Shown piece after piece: positions 34,852 through 43,826 of a stretch of DNA of 64,000 nt. Within the stretch, counting starts at the first letter, position 1. Each line of letters begins with the position of its first letter. The stretch comes from Pseudomonas caspiana (GTDB lineage Bacteria; Pseudomonadota; Gammaproteobacteria; Pseudomonadales; Pseudomonadaceae): NCBI RefSeq assembly GCF_002158995.1, contig NZ_LOHF01000027.1, positions 15,185-79,184 on the forward strand. The letters are read 5' to 3'. The position numbers and the translations under genes are program-made. The notes beneath the pieces were generated by a model. That model was given only the letters and a program-made list of their open reading frames with translations, searched no databases and had not been told where the DNA came from.

Positions 34852-36117
34852 ATGACCACCCCGTTCACCTCTTCAACATTGCTCACCTCCAACGCACCGC
34901 TGATCAATGGCCAGCGCCTCTGGCAATCATTGATGGATCTGGCGCAAATCGGCGCAACAACCAAGGGCGGGGTTTGTCGCCTTGCGCTTACCGACCTTGA
35001 TCGTCAGGCACGCGACTTGTTCGTCAAATGGTGCGAGGAGGCCGGTTGCACTGTGAGCGTGGACGCCATCGGTAACATTTTTGCCCGCCGCCCGGGTCGT
35101 AATCCGGATCGCGCGCCTGTGATGACCGGCAGCCATATTGATACCCAGCCCACCGGCGGCAAGTTTGACGGCTGCTTTGGTGTGATGGCCGGGCTTGAAG
35201 TGATTCGCACCCTGAATGATCTCGGTCTGGAGACCGAAGCTCCCGTGGAAGTAGTTGTATGGACCAATGAAGAGGGCTCGCGCTTCCCACCGTGCATGAT
35301 GGGCTCGGGGGTGTTCTCAGGCCAGTTGAGTCTTGCCGAAACCCTGGCCAAACAGGATGAACAAGGCCTGGTAGTGGGTGAGGAGCTGCAGCGTATTGGC
35401 TACGCGGGGAGCAGGGCGGTGCTCGGTCATCCGGTAGGCGCGTATTTCGAAGCCCACATCGAACAGGGGCCGATTCTCGAAGATCAGCAGAAAACCATTG
35501 GGGTGGTCATGGGCTGCCTGGGCCAGAAGTGGTTTGACCTGACCCTGACAGGCGTTGAGGCCCACGCAGGGCCTACGCCCATGTCTTTGCGCAAGGATGC
35601 GTTGGTCGGTGCGGCGCAGGTGGTCAGTGCGGTAAACCGCATCGCGTTACAAAGCCAACCCCATGCCTGTGGCACGGTGGGTTGTCTTAATATCCATCCG
35701 GGCTCGCGTAATGTGATTCCCGGCGAAGTGAAAATGACCATCGACTTCCGTCACCTGCAAGCTGACAAGTTGCAGGCAATGGTTGACGAGCTGAAGCAGG
35801 TCATTGAAAGCGCCTGCGCGCAACACGGTCTTAGCTATCAATTAACACCCACCGCAGATTTTCCGCCGCTGGACTTCGACAGCTTGTGTGTCGATGCCGT
35901 GCGCCAGAGTGCGGCCCAGTTAGGGCTGAGCCACATGGATATCGTCAGTGGCGCCGGGCACGACGCTATTTTTATCGCAGAGCTGGGCCCTGCCGGGATG
36001 ATCTTCGTGCCGTGCGAGGGTGGCATTAGCCACAACGAAATCGAAAATGCGACGCCGGAAGATCTCGCGGCAGGTTGCGCGGTGCTGCTTCGGGCCATGG
36101 TCAGCACCGCGCAATAG
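34852..36117 (+). CDS. Zn-dependent N-carbamoyl-L-amino-acid hydrolase/allantoate amidohydrolase-like enzyme
   Basis: A 421-residue M20-type hydrolase of the hydantoinase/carbamoylase family. Metal-binding segments are GSHIDTQPTGGKFDG, VWTNEEGSRFPPCMMGS and the histidine in FEAHIEQGP; ligands recur in GAGHDAIFIAEL and GGISHNEIEN. It removes a carbamoyl group from N-carbamoyl amino acids, beta-ureido acids or allantoate, giving CO2 and ammonia. It follows the amidase by 86 bases. Amidase plus carbamoylase together suggest stepwise release of nitrogen from a ureido/amide substrate. Confidence 0.9.
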   Translation: MTTPFTSSTLLTSNAPLINGQRLWQSLMDLAQIGATTKGGVCRLALTDLDRQARDLFVKWCEEAGCTVSVDAIGNIFARRPGRNPDRAPVMTGSHIDTQPTGGKFDGCFGVMAGLEVIRTLNDLGLETEAPVEVVVWTNEEGSRFPPCMMGSGVFSGQLSLAETLAKQDEQGLVVGEELQRIGYAGSRAVLGHPVGAYFEAHIEQGPILEDQQKTIGVVMGCLGQKWFDLTLTGVEAHAGPTPMSLRKDALVGAAQVVSAVNRIALQSQPHACGTVGCLNIHPGSRNVIPGEVKMTIDFRHLQADKLQAMVDELKQVIESACAQHGLSYQLTPTADFPPLDFDSLCVDAVRQSAAQLGLSHMDIVSGAGHDAIFIAELGPAGMIFVPCEGGISHNEIENATPEDLAAGCAVLLRAMVSTAQ

Positions 36118-36119
36118 CC

Positions 36120-36932
36120 TCAGCGTCGGGTAATGACGACTTCCAGATACTCGCTGGGTACCACCAGCGAGGATTCTCCCCCACGATTGAGGCGGGTCAG
36201 GAGTTCGGCAAGTTCTCGGTGCAGTGTCACCGCGCCTGTTTCTGAGAGCGCGGCAAAGGCTTTGTGCACCGGACCATACCAGGTGCGGAAGACTTCAATG
36301 AAGTGCTCCGCAGAGCGGTAACGAAAGTTGAAATGCCGATGTTCTATGCGAATGTCGTCAGCCGTGTCGCTGAAGAGTGTGCGTAGATGCGCTTGAGTGC
36401 CCCACAAGGAAGGCGGTTTAACTCCAGGGGGAGGAGGCAAATGCCTGCCGAGTGTTTTGAAGACCTGTCCGACAAAGCCCGCAGGTGTCCAGTTGGCAAG
36501 ACCAATACGTCCTCCCGGTCTGCAGACACGGGCCAACTCCGTCGCTGCCTGTTGCTGATCCGGGGTGAACATCACGCCGAACGTCGACAGCACTGCATCA
36601 AAAGTAGCGTCTTCAAAGGGCAGCGCTTCGGCGTCTGCTTCAAGGAACGTGACGTCAAAATGTTCCGCTCGAGAACGTTCCCGACCGCGCTCGAGCAAAC
36701 CGCTGACGTAGTCGGTTGAGGTGACACGGCAACCCCGTCGTGCTGCCGCCAGCGTCGCATTACCGTTGCCAGCGGCTACATCAAGCACTGTTTCGTCATA
36801 GCGCAGATCACAGGCTTCGGCTAACAGTTCGCCAACCAGTTGCAACGTAGTGCCAATTACCGCGTAGTCGCCACTGGCCCAGGCAGCTTGTTGGCGGGTT
36901 TTCAGGGCGGGTAAATCGAGAGGCTGTTCCAT
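36120..36932 (-). CDS. Class I SAM-dependent methyltransferase
   Basis: A protein of about 270 residues with the SAM-binding motif VLDVAAGNGNATLAAARRG, motif II DAEALPFEDATFDAVLSTFG and motif III RVCRPGGRIGLANW. It resembles UbiE-like enzymes acting on small molecules. The ATG at 36932 (MEQPLDLPALKTRQQAAW) has AGGA upstream; longer starts look artificial. It ends two bases from the convergent carbamoylase gene. The substrate is unknown. Confidence 0.85.
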   Translation of the reverse strand: MEQPLDLPALKTRQQAAWASGDYAVIGTTLQLVGELLAEACDLRYDETVLDVAAGNGNATLAAARRGCRVTSTDYVSGLLERGRERSRAEHFDVTFLEADAEALPFEDATFDAVLSTFGVMFTPDQQQAATELARVCRPGGRIGLANWTPAGFVGQVFKTLGRHLPPPPGVKPPSLWGTQAHLRTLFSDTADDIRIEHRHFNFRYRSAEHFIEVFRTWYGPVHKAFAALSETGAVTLHRELAELLTRLNRGGESSLVVPSEYLEVVITRR

Positions 36933-37328
36933 GGTTTTGTTCTTCCTGTCTTCTGGGAGCAGGGGTGGCAATGGGCTTGCCGGACGCAGAAGAAGGTAAC
37001 AAGTGGATAACCTGATAACGACCGCAATCCGCACCGCCTCGCACTAGAGTTAACCGCTTCAAATAAACAAGTTGCAAGCGGTGGCGGCCGGTCGGATATA
37101 GGGAATGGCGATAAGTGTCATAACCAGAACCTGGTTCGTAGACGCCGGCTCAATTCAATCGTGATGTGACGGAAACAAACCGCTAGTTGCTAACACACAG
37201 AATCACACGTAGCTAATTGCCCTTTTGGGGGCTGATTAGCTGTGCGGCAACTTCTGCAAAGTGGGGTCTGAAGGGAAGATTCTGCGTCTCTGCGGCCCTC
37301 TAAGGGCCGCGACGTGTGGCTCAAAACT
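36933..37328. other. Intergenic gap with two hairpins
   Basis: About 400 bases with no convincing frame. It holds an inverted repeat AGCTAAT...ATTAGCT with an inner GCCC/GGGC (37211-37241) and a GC hairpin at 37292-37310. It must also carry the methyltransferase promoter. Confidence 0.5.
37292..37310 (-). terminator. Candidate terminator hairpin after pqiC
   Basis: GCGGCCC and GGGCCGC pair around TCTAA, 19 bases past the pqiC stop. There is no T-run, so factor-independent termination is doubtful. Confidence 0.4.
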
Positions 37329-37940
37329 TCAAGGGCAGCGTGCACCGGTCTGTTGTGACCACGTTGTGGCGGTTCTGGCGATGCTGTCCGCCAGCCTGGA
37401 AACGGCCTGCTGATGCGCCAGCACCAGATTCTCCATCCCCAGGCCAGCGGGCTCACGGATAATACTGCTGCAGGTCAGGCTCTGACGCTTGGCGTCGTTG
37501 TTGCGTAAACCCAAGGTCCACACGACATCAATCAACGCGTACTGGCCTGGCACCGACTCGAAGCGACGTACATCAGCGCGCAGTGATAACACCGGTTGAG
37601 ACGGATCCTTCGGCAACCCGGCCATATCGCGACTGCCGAAACGGCGCTCCAGCTGTGGCGTGAGCGCGTCATGGAACTCGTCGCCCAGCGGCGACCCCCA
37701 GCGTTCCGCATCCAGTATGGCCAGGCTGCCGTCGCCTTGGCGCACGACTAACGGCGGCTGATCAACCTGGACAGCCATCAACACTGGCAGCATTTCGAAC
37801 TGGAACGGAGCAGGGCTTGCGACAGGAGGCGGTGCCGAGCTCATGGGCGCAATCAGTGTGTAATAGTGGGTCGGCGTTGAGGAGCAGGCGCTGAGTCCCA
37901 GCGCGGCGGCCAATGCCATGAACTTCAAACGCAGACTCAT
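37329..37940 (-). CDS. pqiC: PqiC-family outer-membrane lipoprotein
   Basis: A 203-residue lipoprotein with lipobox LSAC at residues 16-19 and the PqiC domain (PTHYYTLIAP; FQFEMLPVLMAVQVDQPPLV, then WGSPLGDEFHDALTPQLERR). PqiC anchors the PqiB tube to the outer membrane in the PqiABC lipid-transport system. It overlaps the pqiB stop by ATGA and is the last gene of the pqi operon. Confidence 0.9.
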   Translation of the reverse strand: MSLRLKFMALAAALGLSACSSTPTHYYTLIAPMSSAPPPVASPAPFQFEMLPVLMAVQVDQPPLVVRQGDGSLAILDAERWGSPLGDEFHDALTPQLERRFGSRDMAGLPKDPSQPVLSLRADVRRFESVPGQYALIDVVWTLGLRNNDAKRQSLTCSSIIREPAGLGMENLVLAHQQAVSRLADSIARTATTWSQQTGARCP

Positions 37941-39619
37941 TGTTGTGGCTCCTGTCTGATGGCACGGGATGAGGACGGGGATTTGTAAGAACTGGGGGCG
38001 GCATCGTCAGTGCGGCCACGCAGCAATGCTTCAGGGTGACGGCTGAGGAAGTCGGTCAACACACGGACCGAGCGGGCTGTGCGCTGCACTTCATCCATGG
38101 CCTGGCCCAGTTGTTGGCGAGCAGGGGAGTCTTCAGCCAGGCTGTCGTTGGCCGTGCCCAGGGTTTTCTGCGCCTGCTGCAGAGTGCCGCGCATCTCTGG
38201 CAAAACGGTGCCGTTGACGGTTTTCAGGGTTTTCTGCAACTCGCTCAAACTGCCGTTGAGATTCTTTGCCAAATCATCGAGAGGCAGCCTGCCGAGCTTC
38301 TCGACGAAGGCTTGCAACTGTTCTTGCAGCTTATCGAAGCTACCCGGCACGGTCGGTATTTCCAGTGGCCGGGCTTTAGGGTCGAACACCACTTTCGGTG
38401 CTTTTGGATCAAAGTCCATGGCGATATACAACTGGCCAGTCAGCAAGTTGCCCGTGCGGATCTGGGCGCGCAGGCCCCGGGAAACAAATGCTCCCAGAAT
38501 ACGCGCCGATTGCTGATCAAGGTCGCCGGTGCCGCCTAACTGCTGGAGCTTTTCTTCCGCTGCGCCCAGGCGTTTCGGGTAGATGACCGCACCGACAATC
38601 CCGGGAAAGGTCTGCGTCGCGGGGTCATAATCCAGATCCACGGACACGACGCGACCGACATTCACACCGAGGAAATCAACGGGGGCATTAACCACCAGAC
38701 CGCGCAGGGATTGCTCGAATCGCATCCGTATATAACGCGGTTCGCCATCGGGTGGCGCAAGTGCCGCAGCCTGGTCATCGAAAATTCGGAATTCGGCATT
38801 TTCATCGGCTGGTTTAGCGTCAGGGCTCCAGTTGGGTTCTCTGAAGGCTATGCCGCCGGAAAGGATTGATGCCATCGATTGCGTGTCAATCTTCAGACCC
38901 GCAGCACCCACGGTCACGTCCACGCCGCTGGCATTCCAGAAGCGCGTGTCAGTGGAGATGTATTGGTCATTAGGCGAGTTGATGAAGATCTGAATATCAA
39001 CGCCTTTACCGTCTTTTGACAGCTCATAAGAAACAACCTGCCCAACCTGAATGCGGCGGTAGTAAACCGGTGAGCCAATATCCAGTGAGCCGAGATCGTC
39101 CGTGTGCAGTTTGAAACGCTTGCCTCTGTCCCCGAAGGTCACTGGCGGCGGTGTTTCCAGTCCCTGGAAGTCGGCCTTGGTTTTTTCCGAACTGCCCGCG
39201 TCCGCACCGATGAATGCGCCGGACAACAGGGTGTCCACCCCGGACACGCCTTGCGCGCCGATACGTGGCCGCACGACCCAGAAATGAGTGTCTTCGCGGG
39301 TGAACGGGCCTGCGCTGTTGTTGAGCTCGATAGTCGCCAGGACGTGAGTCCGGTCCTCGCTGAGTTCGATCCCGGTCACCACGCCGATGACTACGTTCTT
39401 GTACTTGACCTGGGTCTTGTTAGCCTCCAGCCCCTCTGCCGTCTGGAAGCTGACGGTGATTTTCGGGCCGATGGACATCCAGTCATGGACCGCCATCGAC
39501 AGACCGATCAACGCGGCGACGATTGGCACCAGCCAGACCAGCGATACGCGCACGCGGCGCCGCGTGATATCCGGGCGGCGTGGGGCCGATGAGGAAGGGG
39601 GGAGGGTATTGTCAGACAT
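37937..39619 (-). CDS. pqiB: PqiB-family MCE protein (intermembrane lipid transport)
   Basis: A protein of about 560 residues with one N-terminal membrane helix (VSLVWLVPIVAALIGLSMAV) and three MCE/MlaD repeats (for example ITVSFQTAEGLEANKTQVKY, RGKRFKLHTDDLGSLDIGSP and YIRMRFEQSLRGLVVNAPVD). A long C-terminal helical part follows (about 410-520) that would build the periplasmic tube. AGAGG precedes the ATG at 39619; the longer alternative at 39625 is TTG. It lies between PqiA-type proteins and PqiC. Confidence 0.93.
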   Translation of the reverse strand: MSDNTLPPSSSAPRRPDITRRRVRVSLVWLVPIVAALIGLSMAVHDWMSIGPKITVSFQTAEGLEANKTQVKYKNVVIGVVTGIELSEDRTHVLATIELNNSAGPFTREDTHFWVVRPRIGAQGVSGVDTLLSGAFIGADAGSSEKTKADFQGLETPPPVTFGDRGKRFKLHTDDLGSLDIGSPVYYRRIQVGQVVSYELSKDGKGVDIQIFINSPNDQYISTDTRFWNASGVDVTVGAAGLKIDTQSMASILSGGIAFREPNWSPDAKPADENAEFRIFDDQAAALAPPDGEPRYIRMRFEQSLRGLVVNAPVDFLGVNVGRVVSVDLDYDPATQTFPGIVGAVIYPKRLGAAEEKLQQLGGTGDLDQQSARILGAFVSRGLRAQIRTGNLLTGQLYIAMDFDPKAPKVVFDPKARPLEIPTVPGSFDKLQEQLQAFVEKLGRLPLDDLAKNLNGSLSELQKTLKTVNGTVLPEMRGTLQQAQKTLGTANDSLAEDSPARQQLGQAMDEVQRTARSVRVLTDFLSRHPEALLRGRTDDAAPSSYKSPSSSRAIRQEPQQ

Positions 39620-40253
39620 CTTCAACCTCTGCGTCCCAGATGAGCCGGGGATCGAAACTCATGGCGGCGAACATCGTCATCACCACTACCAAACCAAAAA
39701 ACAGAATGCCAATTCGAGGCTCGATGGTGCTGAGCTCATGAAACTGCACAAGGGCGGCAACCAGCGCTACGACTAACACGTCAAGCATTGACCAATAGCC
39801 AATCAGCTCGATAAAACGATATAGCTTTGCGCGCTCGCGCATCGCCCAGGTACTGCGCCGCTGGCAGGTTACAAGCAGCAATCCCAGGACGACGAACTTG
39901 ATGCTGGGCACCACGACACTGGCGATGAAAATCAGCAGAGCAATGTCCCACGAGCCACCTTTGAAAAACTCGATGACGCCACTCATGATGGTGTTCTGGC
40001 TGCTATTGCCAAACATCGTGGTGTACATGACCGGGAGCGTATTGGCGGGAATATAGAAAATCAGCCCGGCAATCAAAAACGCCCAGGTGCGAACGATGCT
40101 GTTGGGCTTGCGAGTGTGGACCGCAGATTCACACCGAGGACATTCGTGAATGTGTTCCGGGCAGGCAAAGCCGCAGATATGACACAACGCCAAGCCGCGC
40201 TCGCGAGCGAAGGGAATGCCGTTCAAGAAGGTTGTACTCCCAACTCGGTCCAC
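39612..40253 (-). CDS. pqiA: PqiA-family membrane protein (C-terminal-half type)
   Basis: A 213-residue protein with a zinc-ribbon start (LCHICGFACPEHIHECPRCE) and about four membrane helices (TWAFLIAGLIFYIPANTLPV, then SVVVPSIKFVVLGLLLV). It corresponds to the second half of the two-domain E. coli PqiA. The start is unclear: GTG at 40253 overlaps the previous gene by 31 bases, and a TTG at 40226 would give a TTGA overlap. Confidence 0.87.
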   Translation of the reverse strand: MDRVGSTTFLNGIPFARERGLALCHICGFACPEHIHECPRCESAVHTRKPNSIVRTWAFLIAGLIFYIPANTLPVMYTTMFGNSSQNTIMSGVIEFFKGGSWDIALLIFIASVVVPSIKFVVLGLLLVTCQRRSTWAMRERAKLYRFIELIGYWSMLDVLVVALVAALVQFHELSTIEPRIGILFFGLVVVMTMFAAMSFDPRLIWDAEVEDV

Positions 40254-40855
40254 AGTCGACGGGTGTGCTTACCGGCAATCAGGATAATCAACACCATCAA
40301 CATCGCCATGGCCCACAGGCCAACCCCGGCATGCACGTCGAGCATGCCCGAGAGTTTCACGATCGCCACCAGGATGCCCAGCATGCACACTTCCAGCATG
40401 CTCCAGGGCCGTAGATGCTCCAGGGCGCGCATGCACATTTTAAAACCCGGAGCCACGGTGCCTTTCTGGGCATGCAAAAGGACCCAGAACAGCAGGATGA
40501 TTTGTAGCATCGGCGCAAAAATGATCGACAGTCCGGCAACCAGCGCAATTAACGTGATGCGTCCCTGAGCCAGCGCTTCGACTGAAGACCAGAGAGTGAC
40601 CTCGTTGCTAAGACCTTTCATGCTGATGTCGATCACCGGGAAAACGTTGGCAAAAACGAACAGCACAGCAGCGGCGATGGTCAGTGCCAGCAATTGCTCG
40701 AGGCTCAGACGATGGGCCCGCTCAAGAACTGCGCCGCAACGGGCGCAGGAAGCTGTCTCACCTTTTTGCAAAGGCACAGCCTCGTAGAGCGAGTCGCAAT
40801 GCTCGCAAATAATGACATCGCTGGGTTGTATGGTGTCAGGCAAGGTGCTGTTCAT
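40223..40855 (-). CDS. pqiA: PqiA-family membrane protein (N-terminal-half type)
   Basis: A 210-residue protein with a zinc ribbon (CEHCDSLYEAVPLQKGETAS followed by CARCG) and about four helices, including FANVFPVIDISMKG, a PqiA hallmark. With the next gene it makes up the equivalent of one full-length PqiA, the inner-membrane part of PqiABC. First gene of the operon, ATG at 40855. Confidence 0.88.
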   Translation of the reverse strand: MNSTLPDTIQPSDVIICEHCDSLYEAVPLQKGETASCARCGAVLERAHRLSLEQLLALTIAAAVLFVFANVFPVIDISMKGLSNEVTLWSSVEALAQGRITLIALVAGLSIIFAPMLQIILLFWVLLHAQKGTVAPGFKMCMRALEHLRPWSMLEVCMLGILVAIVKLSGMLDVHAGVGLWAMAMLMVLIILIAGKHTRRLWTELGVQPS

Positions 40856-41050
40856 CTACGCCGTGGGCCGCAGAGGATAACGCAAGAGGCTCGAAGGCGA
40901 GAAGATATCTGCCCGGCGCATATAAGGCTCCATTTATCAGCCTCTCCTTTTAATGGTATGAAACATGGACCTCGGGCGCTGGCCTACGTTCACATGTCAC
41001 TAAGCCATTATTTGAGCGGCGACAGATTACAGCATGGGAAGACCGAACCA

Positions 41051-41067
41051 GGCCTTCATATAAGGCC
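41051..41067 (-). terminator. Candidate hairpin after the EAL gene
   Basis: GGCCTT and AAGGCC pair around CATAT, 18 bases beyond the stop at 41085. There is no clear T-run. The rest of the 40856-41084 gap shows no gene. Confidence 0.35.
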
Positions 41068-41084
41068 ATTCGCAAGTGCAATTA

Positions 41085-43196
41085 TCAAATCACTGCGGTG
41101 TGCCGGGAAGAAGCGCTCTCCAGACGCTGGAACTCCGTTACAAGAAAGTCGCTGGCCGCTTGCGCGCTCAGTGGCCTGGCAAAAAAGTATCCCTGCAGAA
41201 AATGGCAGCCTAACGCTCGCAGTTGCTCGATTTGCTCTAAGGTTTCAACGCCTTCGGCGACGATTTCCAGGCCAAGGTTTATTGCCAGGCCAATGGCGGT
41301 GGCGCAAATCTCCAGATCCTTGCCGCCGTTGCCTATATCGCGGACAAAGCTGCGATCAAGCTTGAAAGCGTGCACCGGCAAGACTCGCAGGTAGCCCAGT
41401 GAGGAATAGCCGGTACCAAAGTCATCGATCGACAACCTCACCCCCAGTCGGCGCAGATCACGAAGCCGCTCGATAGAGCGCTCGGGGTCCTGCATGAGTA
41501 CCGACTCGGTGATTTCGAGTTCCAGATGATGACCTTGAAGATTGCTCCGCTGCAGGGCGTTGGTGACCGTTGCTTCGAGGTCTGTGACCAACAACTGCTG
41601 TACTGACAGGTTGACCGCCACTTTGAGGTCGGCAAACCCCATGGCATGCCAGCGGGCCAGTTGCTCACAGGCGGTATCGATCACCCAGGCGCCCATGTCG
41701 GCGATGATGCCCATTGACTCTGCAATTTGAATAAAGCGATCCGGCATGACCAGACCATATTCAGGATGCTGCCAGCGGATAAGTGCTTCGAGGCATACCG
41801 TGCGGCCGTCTGACGCGAGCACTTGCGGTTGGTAGCAGAGGAAAAACTGTCCTTTTTCCAGGGCCAGACCAAGCGCTGCCTCGAAGTCGACCCGTTCCTG
41901 AATATTTTCTTTGAGCGCTGGATGATAGACCCGCAGATTGCCAGGGCCGAAACTCTTGGCCTCATGCAGCGCAAGTTCCGCCGCGCCAAGGATGTCCTCT
42001 GGCTGGCTGGCATCTTCGGGGAACACCGCGACACCGGCGCTGGAGGTGATTTTCAATGGGCTGCCCGCGACATCGAAGGACGACGCCAGCGCTTTGGACA
42101 GCTTCTCTTGTAGTCGGGTAATACCCTGGTCGTTCTTGACGCCGCTTGCGCCCACCAACAATTGGCCGGTGCCAACCCGCGCAATGAGATCACTGTCGCG
42201 CGTCGTGAGCTGAAGGCGTTGTGCGGTTTTGATCAGCAACTGGTCGCCCGCTTTGTGGCCGCGTGTGCCGTTGACGATCGCAAGTTGGTCAAGCTCCAGC
42301 AGAAACACCACCAGCCTGGTTTGATTCTTTTTATTGGTCGCTATCAGGCTTTGCAGCCGGACCAATGCTCCGGAACGATTGGGTAGTTCAGTCAGTGGAT
42401 CGTTGTGAAGTGCATGTTCGAAGCGCTCGCTGGCGATTCTGTGACTGTTGATCTCTTGCTCAAGCGCCTGATCAATACGTGCTTTTTCCCGCCTGCTTCT
42501 GGATATCCTTGCCTTGACCATGACCGAAAACCAGACAGCCAGGAACAGGAAGCCAAAGCCACCCAGATAGGGCACTTTGATCACGCCTGCGTCGGCCAGA
42601 GTGGTCAGGACGGTGGCCGTCAGTAACAGGACAACGGAGGTCCAGATCACAATATTCGAGAGTAATCCGGCCTGTTTGCGGATTCTCAGCGAAAACAGCG
42701 TGACCCAGCCCAGCAGCGTGAAGTTCAGCACGCGCATGATCTGATAAATAAAGGTTGGCTCGCCGGAAAGGATGTAGAGCTGTTCTCCCCAGGCAAACGC
42801 GCTCGGGCTATCGGAGTGCAAGCTGTTGAAGCGATAGCCCAACGGTGTCGCAGCGTTGAAGATGATCGCAAAGAGCGCTACGCCAGCGACCAGGTAAGAG
42901 GCTTTATACGCCTTGGGCCGGTTTTCCAATGCCGCTATCAGGTAACTGCTGAGCGGAACTAAAAGCAGCGAAAAAAAGTTCACCCATTTATGAGCGAACA
43001 GCGCCGCTTGAACGGTCTGCGCCGAGTACTGCAGGGCATTGGATATCTGGAACAGGGTGAACACCAGGCAGATGGCCGAAAACATCCAGCAGGCCCGCGT
43101 GTATCCGCTGTTGCGGGCCAGCAAGGCGGCATTGAACGCGCCCATGACCAATATTCCCGTGGAGATGAAATACAGAGCCAGGATGGGTGCGATCAT
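41085..43196 (-). CDS. Membrane-bound cyclic-di-GMP phosphodiesterase with degenerate GGDEF domain
   Basis: A protein of about 703 residues. Residues 1-235 hold seven or so membrane helices (7TM sensor-like). A GGDEF-type domain follows (FEHALHNDPLTELPNRSGAL) in which the GGDEF signature is replaced by VGTGQLLVG, so cyclase activity is not expected. The C-terminal EAL domain is intact (CLEALIRWQHP, VNLSVQQL, LEITESVL, SIDDFGTGYSSLGYL, KLDRSFV, VAEGVET). GAGGA precedes the ATG at 43196, which is chosen over an upstream frame extension. It stands alone. Confidence 0.9.
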   Translation of the reverse strand: MIAPILALYFISTGILVMGAFNAALLARNSGYTRACWMFSAICLVFTLFQISNALQYSAQTVQAALFAHKWVNFFSLLLVPLSSYLIAALENRPKAYKASYLVAGVALFAIIFNAATPLGYRFNSLHSDSPSAFAWGEQLYILSGEPTFIYQIMRVLNFTLLGWVTLFSLRIRKQAGLLSNIVIWTSVVLLLTATVLTTLADAGVIKVPYLGGFGFLFLAVWFSVMVKARISRSRREKARIDQALEQEINSHRIASERFEHALHNDPLTELPNRSGALVRLQSLIATNKKNQTRLVVFLLELDQLAIVNGTRGHKAGDQLLIKTAQRLQLTTRDSDLIARVGTGQLLVGASGVKNDQGITRLQEKLSKALASSFDVAGSPLKITSSAGVAVFPEDASQPEDILGAAELALHEAKSFGPGNLRVYHPALKENIQERVDFEAALGLALEKGQFFLCYQPQVLASDGRTVCLEALIRWQHPEYGLVMPDRFIQIAESMGIIADMGAWVIDTACEQLARWHAMGFADLKVAVNLSVQQLLVTDLEATVTNALQRSNLQGHHLELEITESVLMQDPERSIERLRDLRRLGVRLSIDDFGTGYSSLGYLRVLPVHAFKLDRSFVRDIGNGGKDLEICATAIGLAINLGLEIVAEGVETLEQIEQLRALGCHFLQGYFFARPLSAQAASDFLVTEFQRLESASSRHTAVI

Positions 43197-43388
43197 TTCG
43201 TCCTCTAAATGGGATCGGCGCACCAGCAACAGCAAGGTCGGGAAGGGCTGCTGGATGGGATCCGGGCAATACTATAGCATCATATAGCCACTATTTGGGT
43301 TGCCTTGATCCTGGTGTTGTAAACGTGGCGCTCCACTTTGCTTGCGATTCGGTCTGTGAGTCGTTGAATGTATTGCCTGTACTGACCC

Positions 43389-43413
43389 TATCGCGAGCAA
43401 GCTCACTCCTGCA
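43389..43413. repeat. Single REP half, TAGGAGTGAGC class
   Basis: TATCGCGAGCAAGCTCACTC followed by CTGCA matches one arm of the pair at 15438-15525. The partner arm is absent. This is the only feature seen in the gap 43197-43506. Confidence 0.7.
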
Positions 43414-43506
43414 TCTCCCGCGTCTGCTGCACCAAGTGCTTTGCCATGGACGGCGGGCCATCTCCTGCAGTAGCGGTATCTTAATTCAGCTCGTTGCATT
43501 TTCTAA

Positions 43507-43806
43507 TCAAAGCTTCCCCGGTTTTGCGTGCTTTTGCAGGTAGCTCAATAACGTTTGCGCTTCTGGAGGGATATTGTGCTCATCAAAAGACACGCAGATC
43601 GCATTGGTGTCATCTTCAATGGTGATCTCGTACTGCTTATGGTCCCGAGTCTGTTCGGAAAGGAAGTTACCGGACTGGATAAATCCGCTGTCGCGCACCA
43701 GGCGCTTTACCTGGTCTGCTTCAGGTGGCTCCAGGTCAGCCGTATTCACTTCGCAGCTTTTAATCGCCCCGATAAATCCGCCGGATTGCACGTAACACAC
43801 TCTCAT
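43507..43806 (-). CDS. Emfourin-like protealysin inhibitor
   Basis: A 99-residue cytosolic protein starting MRVCYVQSGGFIGAIKSCEV, with ISFDEHN-like ICVSFDEHNIPPEAQTLLSY near the end. This is the protealysin inhibitor (emfourin) pattern: small, no signal peptide, adjacent to an M4 protease gene. GAGGAGC precedes the ATG at 43806. It follows the protease by 20 bases in the same direction, so the pair is probably co-expressed to keep the protease silent inside the cell. Confidence 0.85.
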   Translation of the reverse strand: MRVCYVQSGGFIGAIKSCEVNTADLEPPEADQVKRLVRDSGFIQSGNFLSEQTRDHKQYEITIEDDTNAICVSFDEHNIPPEAQTLLSYLQKHAKPGKL

Positions 43807-43826
43807 GATGACGCTCCTCACTAGAC

